A stretch of DNA of 64,000 nucleotides, from the NCBI GenBank assembly GCA_947561395.2, contig OX387190.1:10596858-10660857 (forward strand), given 5' to 3'. The position numbers and the translations under genes were made by a program. This DNA is from Buxus sempervirens (lineage: Eukaryota > Streptophyta > Magnoliopsida > Buxales > Buxaceae). This document shows, piece after piece, positions 46,223 through 57,100 of this stretch (the first letter of the stretch is position 1; each line of letters opens with the position of its first letter). The notes under the pieces were generated by a model. The model saw only the letters and a list, made by a program, of their open reading frames with translations. It searched no databases and was not told the origin of the DNA.

Positions 46223-48374
46223 TCATTCAAATGAAATATTTACAAAGTCTGAATACAATTGGTCAAAAGACTGCTGGACGGACCGTCTCGCGTCCAATAA
46301 CCCGGCTTGACGCAAGGCCAAGCTACGATAAGACTTTGCTTCAACCTCTAAATCACGAGCCGCTTCCTCACATTGGCGCGTTTTTTCCGCCACAGTTCCT
46401 TCATCAATAAGGTTGCTGAAGATAACTTCTTCACGCTGACGTAAAAGGTCAGACCTCTCATTTTGCAGCATCTCAATCTGACGGTCAATATCTGCAATAC
46501 GATCGTCAAACATCCTCAAACGTTGGATCTTCTCAGCATACTGCTGCTCATAGGTATCCCGGTCGGTCTTCAGATTTTTGATAAAATGATACCAGGCAGG
46601 TAAAGAGTGAAATTTATCGATTATCTCTGCTACCTCGGCTGAGCAACGGTCAAAAAACAGTTTTTAAAGTATAAAAGCGGGAAGACTGTGAGAGCACCAT
46701 CTTTACTGAAGAAGGAACTGCGGAATTATTTTGAAGTTCCATTGCCAATTCTATGACATGGTCAAGAGCAGCATCTGAGACTCCAATTATCCCTGGACTT
46801 AGCAGACTAAGAATCTCGGACCGAACAGAATCAAGAGATGACAGAGCATAAGAAGTAATGGACAGGAATTCAGACCTAATGGTGTTCAACAGGTTATCCA
46901 GATACCTAAAAGAATCACCAGTAGATGAAAAAGGTATTACATCGCCCAATACAGATACCGGAGGGATGGTTGAGTGACATCTTCCATTTTGTCTTCATCA
47001 GTCAATGTTCTCACTGGTCCAGTACCTCCTTCAACCCTAGCCATAGAATTTTCCGAGAGGATATCTGTCTTGGTGGGAGCAACAAAAGTGGCCACTCCAA
47101 TAGCCGGGGAAGCAGGTAGAGAGTCTCCTCGCTCCAATTCAACCTCTACAGATTCAAATCCAAAAGGAATGACCGGAGAGGAAGTTTCGTCTAGAGAGCC
47201 ACTGGAGGGGGGAATTAATTCAATATCATCAGAAGACGATGTAGAGGTATCACCATCAAAGCTACCAGGTATATCCTTAACCAAATCAGACGATTGTGGA
47301 GGAATGGCGGGGCCGGCCTTGCTTCATGAAGGAAAAGAAACAACAGGAGCAGTGCTAAGGGGAAAAACGTCCAAGACTGAGGGAGAAAATCGCACCATAA
47401 AAGGTTCCACAGCACCGGTAGAAGGAATAGCCAAACTCGAAGAACTTTCTCCCTGAAAGAAAGCGGAAATTAAGACATTGAAGGATAAAAGGAAAGGAAG
47501 AAATAGAAGATTCACCTCTTCTAATCTGGGACGCTTCGAAGGAGGATTGGGGAGTTGGCGACAGAGTGTCGCTAGCAGAACATCATCCTCAGAGTCTACT
47601 ACTTTGTCCTTATTTTTAGATGACGAAGCAGTAACTGGAGCAATTAGTAACGGTGGAAGAGAAGAAGAAGCTTTCGATTTATTTGCAAGCAAAAGAAATT
47701 ACAATAAGTGACAGGATTCAAAAAAAAGAAAAAAAAAAGAAAAAAGAAAACACACCTTTCTTGTTTGGTGTAAGAAGAGGTTGCAGTAGATCCAACCGTT
47801 GGAGATATTCATTTTTAGAATAAAGGCAAATCTCCTGCCAAGTGGAATCCCACCATATTGAGAAGTCGGAGTGAGTATTGGAAATGGAAGGAAGAAAAGG
47901 TAGACGAAACACAACAGCTGCCTCAAGATACCGAGCTTCAATATCAGCAGCGTCCAAAAGAAAGATGCTTTCCCGATCAAGGGAAGTTTTGACCGAAAAT
48001 AGTCGGTCGAGATCAAAGTTAGGTAGCCCCTGAGTACAGTGAAACTGCGTGCTAACACAATTCGGCAGGTAAACCTCATATCCTAGTTTTTTATTTATGG
48101 CTGTCACAGAATAATTTAAATTTTGAGTCAATAGAAAGTGACCTAGATTAGATGTTGTTTGTTAGTAATTGGATCTATCGTAGAAAGAAAGCAGGTGAAT
48201 CCAAAGAAACCAAAGAAACTCGGAAAGGAGGGTCAGGGTGATGGTGGAGACAAAAGAAGTGAAAACACTCCAGGACAGAGCAATCGACCAGGGCACCCTC
48301 CAGACATGAGTGACCAACGAATTCAAAGGGTGATGGAGGATGAGTAGGAATGAAAAACTGATTTGGAAAGTAAC
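46223..48374 (-). pseudogene. PMD gene B, C-terminal half, antisense in the Tat element
   Basis: Minus-strand segments: YEVYLPNCVSTQFHCTQGLP near 48070-48010, equivalent to VYLPNFVSRQ in gene A; a Ser/acidic linker (47692-46937) with a Lys/Arg stretch PPSKRPRLEE; and a coiled-coil end (RIADIDRQIEMLQNERSDLL, 46510-46430). An intron-like gap with GTGAATC donor and TTTCAG acceptor separates 47519 from 47450. Intron remnants fit a genomic gene captured antisense to the retroelement transcript. A solo LTR at 48375 separates this half from the N-terminal half. Confidence 0.75.
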
Positions 48375-50905
48375 TGTGCGCACCTAAATCTACCTAGATC
48401 GCACACGGGGCGCACGTGGGTTCGTGTGTGCCTTGGGACTTTCGGAGTCGCCACTGCCTGAGAGGTGCAGGCAGAATCGAGAATTGCATATCTGGGTCTA
48501 AGTCTGGTCTGCGGCTTATTAGAGATCTAGCTAAGTCCTCGGTTACGTTCGGGGAAGTCCGAAGACGTCCTGGCCCGCCCCGTCGGTTTGACGGGTCCCT
48601 TGGGTCTCCCTGGTTTTTAGTCAATTTCACCCTTTCTAGACCAGCATGTGTCTTTTTGGGTCTGGCGGGGTCCTCTGGAGGTGTGGGCCCCTTTTATTTC
48701 ATTTTTTTTATTTTTTTACTTAAGTCATGTGGGTCAGATACATGCCTCGTTGGAAGGCCTGTGGGTTGCCAAGTTTGGGCTTTGGCCCAGTAGGGTTATT
48801 GGGCAACCCTATTTTGGTTGGTTTGGGTTATTTAAGCAATTATACATTTTAATGACTTAGTGGGCTTGGATTTGGCCCATTAGCAATTATACAAGGGCCT
48901 TGGGCCCGTTTGTTGAAAACGGGCCTGGTTTGGGCCGGTCAGAGGTGGGCCACATAGGTCTTGGTGGGCCCATTTAGGCCCACGGTCCACAAGTGGGATA
49001 AGAATAGCCCAAGTAGCTCATTGGGTCGGGTCAAGCCTATTTGGGTCAGAGCAAATCCAACCGGGTTCACAAATCACATTTTTTAAGTTATTTTGAAACT
49101 GCCCGCATTTACTATACGGTCTGGCCTAGCCCGTAAATGTAATACGGTTCAGGTCAGATCGTATAGCAAATACGGGCATGCCTGACCGTATAGTAAATAC
49201 GGGCATCCGCTCGATTTTGCATTTTTTACAACAGTTCTCATGGGAGCCGAATTGTTTGTTTGCTCCTTCACTTGCCAGCCACAGTTGGAGATTTACGGCA
49301 TCTTCACAATGATGTATTTCCTTCCCTTGGCCTCCATGTCTTCCTTTCTTCTTTTTATATTTTCCCAAAGAACAAGGTTCTCTTTTCATCATCCATACTC
49401 GTCACCAAGAAGGGAAAGAGGGAGAGAGCGCAGGGTACAAAAAACTTTTGAGGAGGACAAACTCCTTCTTGTTGAATGAGTAGAACATGTTGATTAAATC
49501 ATAATGAAAATTATGTTAGCTTAAATGCCATTTTGTACTTTGTAAATCAACCTCCCTCCCTTTGGTATGGAAATTTCCATCTCATATGAGGTCTCTCATG
49601 ACGTGCCGAAGAAAACAAATAGGTTAGCAGAAGTGTAGTCAAATGAGAAGAGTTAAAACAATTATTCAAACAAGGAGATTTTCATATATGTTAAACAGAA
49701 AGTTACCAGAAGTGTTACCACACTACTACCTTCTTGTCTTGGTGTGTTGTGGTTCTCCGAGAGATTTTGGCAGCGCTTCCGCACTCCCGTTGATTTCCCA
49801 AGATGGGCTTGAAAAAGGGGCTCTCTTACTCCGGGTTGAGAGAGATAAAAGGTGGGGATAGTGGGTAGATTTTGATAGTGCTTCCGCGCTCTTGTTGACT
49901 TCCCGAAATGGGTTTGAAAAAGGGGTTCCTTGCTTTTGGGTTAAACAGGGCTTCAAGTAGGTGGAAAGGGTATAACCTAGGGGTATTTTAGGTATTTGGG
50001 GTTTGGTTTTGAAAGTGGCAGAGCCTGGGCAGGGCTTGGACGAGCAGAGGGCAGAGAAGGAGAGTGGGGGAGCCAAGAAGGAGAGGGGGATCAAAGAAAG
50101 GGATGGGGAGACTAGCCTTGCTCTCTTCTTTTCAAAGCATCCCCCTCCCCTTTTATAGGGGAGGTTGTTTGATGGGCAAGAAAGACTAATTTTTAATTAT
50201 TTTTACTAAAAGTGATTTTTTTTTTATTTTCTACTTATGACTTATTACTTTTTACTTAATGGTTAAGAAAGACTCTTTTGTGAATATTTTTACTTAGGGG
50301 TCAAGAAAGACCCTTTTCATTATTATTTTTGTTTTCTTAAGGGTTAAGAAAGGGGGGCATCCATGTGGCGCAGTTTGCCACGTGGACAGTTTATTTTTGA
50401 CCTAGGGCTGCTCATAACTCTTTCATTTGAGCACCGATTCTGACAAACTCAGTGGCGTTGGAATCAGGTTGAGATTCTCTACCCACTGAGCTAGAGTTTA
50501 GCAGCAAATTCGGGTTTTTTAGCAGAAGTGCTGAGTCGCGCTCCGGAGCCAATTTTGCTCATATCTCCTTATCCGGGACTCCGATTCCAGCAAACTCAGT
50601 TGCGTTGGAATCGTGTTGAGATGCTCTTTCTATTGGTATAGATTTGAGCAGCTGATACGGGGTTTAGCAGAAAGTCGATTTCTGCTTTTCTCATATTTGA
50701 CCAGTCCATAACTTCTTCATCCGGATTCCGATTTATGCAAACTTAGTGGCGTTAGAACCGTATCGGAATCCTATTTCCAATGGCATGAAGTATGGTGGTC
50801 AATTTGTACCCGATCAAAAAGTCAACTTTTTGACCCTCTCAGGGTTTACTTTTAGTTTGACTTTTATTTTCTTCATTTTAGGGGTGCAAAAATCAGGTGC
50901 TAACA
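48375..50905 (-). mobile_element. solo LTR (2.5 kb), reverse, inserted in PMD gene B, target duplication GTAAC
   Basis: The minus strand begins TGTTAGCACCTGATTTTTGC at 50905 and ends GATTTAGGTGCGCACA at 48375. The flanks are GTAAC at 48370-48374 and 50906-50910. The minus-strand TATA box (CCCTATAAAA) is near 50151-50160. GTCGCCACTGCC near 48448 is the reverse of GTGGCGACT. Same family as 29223-31645. Upstream of the TATA box, instead of palindromes, it has tandem TTAAGAAAGACYCTTTT units (50260-50360). No internal part. Confidence 0.9.
49101..49205. repeat. palindromic units in the downstream part of the LTR
   Basis: Repeated units on the core CCCGTA/TACGGG: GCCCGCATTTACTATACGG, GCCCGTAAATGTAATACGG, ATCGTATAGCAAATACGGGC and ACCGTATAGTAAATACGGGC. 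The core is the same as in the sister LTR at 29223-31645. Confidence 0.88.
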
Positions 50906-51733
50906 GTAACAAAAAAGCTAGAATTGAAGGAACCACAAAGGACCCCCAAGATTTTGGAAGTTGTACTGGACAAGCTCTTGCAAAGAGCGATACAAGACGG
51001 ATAAAAAGTAAGGAGCAAAGGCAACTCGGACTTCCCCCATGATAAGTTTGGCTAATTGGGCATATTCCTTAATAACTCCCTCAGCTTTGGGACAAAATAT
51101 GAAATTACAAAAGAAATAGAGAAGGAAATAGAAATGCTCTTTATCTGGTTTATAACAGAACTTGGTACAATCTTCAATATAAGGATGGAAAGAAGGACGG
51201 AGCTTCTTTTCCTTTTTGCCTTTAGGGAACAAGAAATTAAATAGGTCGTGATCCGACATATCGTATCTAACTTCCTGTCCAACTGGAAGAAGACTGGTGA
51301 TAAAACAGATGTCCATCATAGTAAGAGTCATTGGTCCACAATGAAAATTGAAAGTGTTGGTCTAGGCATTCCAAAACAAACAAGCCGCATATAGCATGTT
51401 TGGATGAATAGGGATTCTACGGCAAGAGAAATGGATCATGTCGTAAATACTTGCTGCACGCCAGATATTTGAAGAATGTGGTTCCATACGGGTGACCCAA
51501 TCCACCCATTCAGAATGAAAAGTAGGCCAACTTCTGATAGGAAAACTCCTTTTATGAGGCTCGGTATTGTTGAGAGGCAAATGACCCTTTGTTTTGGCGT
51601 TAGAGAGATCAGCAGGAGCATCTCGAGCATCAAAGAAAGGGTCGACAACTATCTCATGGTTAAAACTTTCAACTGGAAAGTTATAAAGAAGAACGTTGCC
51701 CACCATGCAGAAGAAGGGAGTAAAGAAGTGCAA
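50906..51733 (-). pseudogene. PMD gene B, N-terminal half, antisense in the Tat element
   Basis: Minus-strand PMD core: SEWVDWVTRMEPHSSNIWRA (about 51510-51450), YDMIHFSCRRIPIHPNMLYA, ACLFWNA, then MTLTMMDICFITSLLPVGQE near 51330-51270 and VAFAPYFLSVLYRSLQELVQ with GGPLWFLQF near 51030-50920. It is equivalent to the N-terminal part of PMD gene A, with clearly diverged residues, so the two are old duplicates rather than recent copies. Confidence 0.78.
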
Positions 51734-51917
51734 GTAAAGAAAACAGAATATACAGAGTGAAAGATGAAATGATTGGAGGTGATTTTAAATAGACATCCTG
51801 AAAATCGAAACCAAAAAAACCGCAAGTATCCCAATTGTGGGGCTGTGAAACTAAGCGGTAAAAACTTAAGAAATGACTGTTTACCACAGAAAAATTTTGA
51901 AAAACTAATACCTACGC

Positions 51918-51962
51918 ATTACGCCGATAGATGACGGCGTAAATAAGTAAGTAGGGGGGCAA
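51918..51962 (+). promoter_or_regulatory. polypurine tract of the Tat element, preceded by a palindrome
   Basis: TTACGCCG and CGGCGTAA form an 8-bp-arm palindrome at about 51919-51942. AAGTAAGTAGGGGGGCAA follows, ending at the LTR start. This is the usual second-strand primer position for a plus-oriented element and fits the orientation of the pol segment at 36.7 kb. Confidence 0.75.
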
Positions 51963-53117
51963 TGTTTACACCCGCCATATACCGACATATGAAAGAAAGC
52001 CACGTGGCACCTACACGGATTAGCCTCACCAAGGAAGCCACGTCAATATCTACGTGGGCTAGGACACGTCACCCAAGCCTCGTAAGCACATTCAATGGAA
52101 AACAGTTTTCATGTAGTGCGATGTCATCATCAATACAGGAGTGACGAACAAGGTCATCTAGACAAACAACAACGAGGAACAAGGAAGTTATTGGTTGAGA
52201 TCGTGGAAAGCGGTTGTCATACCCGAACGAGGTGGAACAGATAAATAACTTTCGGAACAGACATAGAGTTCGTGCAAACATGGGTTGGTAAGCAACCGTC
52301 AGAATTCGGCTATAAAAGGCACAATCACGAAGAGCTCACGGACGACCTCCATTCAACCGCAACCGGTTATTATGATTATAACTCGATCATCCGTGATCTC
52401 TATCCAGTATCCTACATCCAAACTGTAGCAAGAAAGGATAATTTAGGACCCCTCTCACTGCTTCTTGTCGCAATGACACTTTAGGTTACTATTTACTCTG
52501 ATTGAAGTAAAGACCCTGCCACTGGCAAGGAGGTTGTGGCTGCCCCTGACTCCTAGTCCTGTACTCCGATTACGGCTACAGGATTACGAGCAGCCGGTCC
52601 CAAAACCATCTTTGGTCGAGTTAGGTGATTATCGGAACATTAGCTAAGTGGTATTCTTGGGTGAACCCCCGAATTAATTTTGTTAACAGACGCCCCCTAC
52701 TTCCTTTCCTTATACTTCAGTTACGGCTATAAGGTCAGGGAAGGCCGGTATTGTCAACCTAGTTGATTTTCTTTTGTTTCATTTCCTTTTGAATTACTTG
52801 AGGATTTGTTGTAATCGACGATTGCATTTCTGGTTACCGATATTTGAATAAAGTACTTTCTTTTCGCCTACTACCGTTTCCAAACACGAATAAGAACCCA
52901 AATGAAGACCAAACCCCTTGTCTTCATTCTTTCGTTTGATCAGTTTTATTACAGGTGACTTGCAATACGGCTAAACCGACGCCGGTTTAAATCCGGAACA
53001 GATGCCCAGGGTTAGGATCCAAACTGAATCATTGTATCAATAGATACTGGCACACCCGCATAAAGACAAATTATCCCCACGACCACGTGTCGAACCCGGA
53101 CCAATTTGGGAGCAACA
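51963..53117 (+). mobile_element. 3' LTR of the Tat element
   Basis: Starts TGTTTACACCCGCCATATAC directly after the polypurine tract and ends TTTGGGAGCAACA. It has a TATA box (GGCTATAAAAGGC) at about 52311 and a GAATAAAG polyadenylation signal near 52847. TTACGGCTA motifs recur at 52570 and 52730. The length is about 1.15 kb. The matching 5' LTR is not in the window, so age cannot be estimated by LTR comparison. Confidence 0.8.
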
Positions 53118-53960
53118 GTTTAACTCTCAAAAGCACAAAATGGATTAGGCTTTAATTTTTACTGATAGGATCTTGAAAACTACTTTGCTGCAACTTAATT
53201 TTTTTGGGTGCATGTTTCATTTAAATTAAGCTTGTGTGAACTCATTTATATGGTTTGCAAAATAGGTTCTTTGTTACGTTGCATATGAAACCATTGAAAA
53301 TATATTTATAACTCTTTTAACAGGTTTATGACTAGTTTGCAAAACAGGTTTGAGCTTAAATCATTAGAAAACAATTTAGTTGCTTGTAAATTACAAAGTT
53401 TGATATTTTAAATGATAAAAACTGAATCAATTCGAACCGATTAAAACCAAATTGGAAAAGAAAATTCGGTTTCATTTTTAGGGAAACAAAATTTAATCAA
53501 TTTCTGTTTTTAAGTTACTAAAACCATAACGGTTACGATTCTGTTTTAGTTGTCCTGAAAACCGAACCAAAATCAAACCGTTACCATCCCTGACTAATTG
53601 CTTGTAAATCAGCAAGCATGATATGGCTGGGCTCAAATTTGAGCCAAAATAGTGACAACTGAACTGATCGGAACTGACTAAAACTAAACCGAAAAAGGAA
53701 AATCAGTCCGGTTCGATTTTTTTTTTTTCAAAACCAAACCAAAACTGAACCGTCAGCATCCATCACCACATGGCCCCGCTAAGGTGGGAAATACTCAACA
53801 AGACCTACGCAGTGACGTGCTGAACTCTACGTTGATGGCTCCCAACTACATACGTGATCATCTGCCATTAAAATTAAAAATAGTGAAAGTAAAACTAAAA
53901 CAGCAGTTCAGTTGTTTATAATATAATAAATATTTACATGACTGCCTTTGCAGCTCCCTT
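53118..53960. repeat. intergenic, remnants of hAT-type MITEs
   Basis: CAAACCGTTACCATCCCTG at about 53575-53593 is the reverse of a CAGGGATGGTAACGGTTTG hAT-type end. A second stretch (53600-53770) has CGGTTCGATTTTTTT and ACCAAAACTGAACCGT of the same style. Matching left ends were not found, so these are partial copies. Confidence 0.5.
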
Positions 53961-54115
53961 CTCACATATTTTACAGATTTGTCATTAGGAAGGGTACAAG
54001 CAACTACCATATTTCATAGAGTTGACGAGGGACAAACGAGGGATATTGGCAAAAATATGAAGCAATTTACACTTTCCCCACCATGTAGAAATCAAGGAAA
54101 ACTTTTAACTACACT

Positions 54116-57100
54116 TCATGGGTTCTTCATCATCCTTTTTGCTTTCCTGGAGAACTCCTTGACTACCATCCTCTCAGAGAATGTTAGGGGAAGTTCCTCA
54201 TCGACAGTCTCCCTTTGATAAAACATGACTCTAGACCCTTGATGAGTTTTTGAGTTGCCTCCACTTGGTTTTCCAGGTGAATCGGGTTCCTCGGGCATAT
54301 CACGATACAAGTGTTTGAGTATGAAAAGAGCTGTATCATTATCCCTCCAATAATTTCTGAATACCAGGTAGTAGTTGTTAATAACAAAAACACAATGTAA
54401 AGTAAGTCCCTTTCAAGCTTTGACATTATCATATAAAAGAAAACAAAAATATCTTCCTAAGAAAATAGATATGTTAACTTACGTATGTGCTCCAAGGGCT
54501 GATATATAAGCATGCTCAAACGTTTTATCCTGCATGATTGATAAAGGAAACTAGAATCATTGAGGAATCAAAATAGCAAGATGACATTCAACACAAAATG
54601 AGATAAATATCAATTAGACTTGGCTAAAAGATTTAGGAAAGCAGTTGGTATGGCTCAAACAATAGGGCATTTACTTTCCAAAAAAGTAGAGATAATGAGA
54701 AAAATGTAAACTTCCACATTACGTATAGGTTGCAGTTGGAACAATTGATTTGGGATGGGGAAACAAATTGAAAACATAGATGCAAAAAAAAGAAAAAAAG
54801 AAAAAAGAAAAGAGATATTGATTTATATTCCCTTCCAAACATTTAGATAATATGAGAAATAGAGAGAAAAGAAATATACATTTCAATGGTTTTTGAACAA
54901 TTTTCAATAGGATCTAATATATTAAATCAAGTTTGGTCCATGTCAATGGGAGCAAAGACAGATAGTAAGCTTTGTTAGAATATTAAAGGAAGTTATATTG
55001 TCATTCTATATTCTGTTTCAAATTCTCTACCTTTTGGGAGAAAAGGGTTTTCATACCAAAAGAAATATTTTTAAAATATTTTCTTCTTAAATCCCTATCC
55101 CTATTTCCAACCAAGCAAAAGAGTGATTTCCCTCTCAAAATCTGAGGCTCCAAGCACAGCCATTTAGACATTTAAAGGAAAGGGACCACTTCACAATCAT
55201 ACCTATAGGTACATAATCTCTGTGTTAGTATGGCTATTCACATCCATACCAAAGATTCAAGGCTTTAATTCAAATCTCCCTACCAATGTTTTAAATACCC
55301 ACAGCTCCACATAAAATCTTATGTCAAACAAATCGCATGTTCCTTGATATTGGCATTCCTATAAGATCTATCAAGCACACGATTCTAAGCAGATAAGGAC
55401 AATTTAATGAAAAAAAAAAATATGGACTCCAGATTAAGAAATTTTTAATCAATAACCAAATGCCTAATGCTGAAAGAGTTTTAATGGTTAACATGAATCA
55501 AAATGAGATGATATTTATAAGGCTTATAATACCTATTTGTTTAACAAGTTATTGATAAATTTTAAGTACACCTATAGATTAGTGGATCCTATTTATTGCT
55601 TGCGTATCACCTGTCAAGAAATATAAACAAATCTTGCATTTATTTATTACAAGATTTCTCATTGACCTTAAATGGTACAATTTTCATCTAATAGGTTATC
55701 TTATATGATCTGGTTTCAAGGCATAACAATTCGAAATTGAACTCCAAAAAATTGAATGTAGATACAGATATATACAATAAAGAGATAATCATAGATATAA
55801 GCATCAAGATGTTACTGAAGGTGGAAATAAATTTGTCTAAAGCAATTAGAGGAGGAAAAAAAAAAAAAAAAAACTGATAGAAGAAAGTAGAATGTTTCTC
55901 AGATTTAGAATCAACTGGACTTTTCAAGGGAATGACATTGGATTCTTTGCAGTAATTCTGGAGTCTTCAAGGGAATGCCATTGGATTCTTTTCAGTATTT
56001 ATTGATGTAGTTTGAAAATTATGCATTCATCAAAGCCATTCGTTGTATCCCATGACTACAAAAATCCAGACTATTGGGTTGACATAAATATTTTAACTAA
56101 CATCACTTGTAGCTTATTGGAGCTGTAAACAGATTTGGAGGATCCTAAACAATGTATCCCCACTTTACCCACCCTGAATTTTACAGCCCAAGGTAGTTGA
56201 GATATAGAGTAGCTCTATTTTTAGGGCCTCTTCTAAGGTGGTGAGACATTGGAGATATGTTAAATATTTTTTGCAGGATGGGAGAGAGGGGAAGAAGAAT
56301 CATCCAGTGAGCTGGGGGAAAGTGTGCCTTAGCAAAAGCAAGGGAGGTTTGGTTTTGAGAACTCTCCAGTTAAAAAGTTCAGCCTCATAAGCGAAGTGGC
56401 TACGGAGATTTGGTGAGGAAAGTGAGACTTAATGGTATAAATTCATCACGAGTAAATACAGTGGTTATAGAAATGGATGGGATATAAATTCTAACATAAA
56501 CAAACGACATTTTAGTCCTTGGAATGCAATTTCTACTTTGGCATCCCATTTTTACACTAGAATTACCCTCCATTCTAGCTCTTCCTTGAAGTTTGGAAAG
56601 ATTTGTGGCGGAGGAATTCCTTGCTTTCCCACAAATATCCAAGACTTGTATTGGACCCATATGTTTTGAATATACTTTCTTGGGGCTCTTCAGGTCTGTT
56701 ATGGAATCTACAATTCCATCATGATCCAAGGTCCTTAGAAATGCATGAACTTGCTCTCATGTTAAAGGATCTTAGTTTGGTAATTATCCATCCTTCAAGG
56801 CCTAATCACTGATAATGGACTTTGTCCCTTCATGGTGCCTTTTCCACCCCTTCCTTTTTCGAGTTCTTGTTTTCTAAATATACCATTGTATGCCCTTTCC
56901 CTCCACATTTTCGTTTGTGTGCCCGGCCCTCATAAAGTGATGGCCTTTGTTTGTACTGCTTTGGATAACATTATTAACAGTCTGGATAACCTTCAAGGAA
57001 GACAAAATTCATTTTTATCTCGCCCAATGTCTGCATCCTATGCCTTGATAGTGGAAAAACAGTGGGCCACATTTTTATACATTGCAAGGTGGTAAGATTT

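Noticed and set aside
51963-53117. Complete Tat element with two LTRs
   Set aside because: No matching 5' LTR, gag or protease was found left of 36685; only the 3' part is present.
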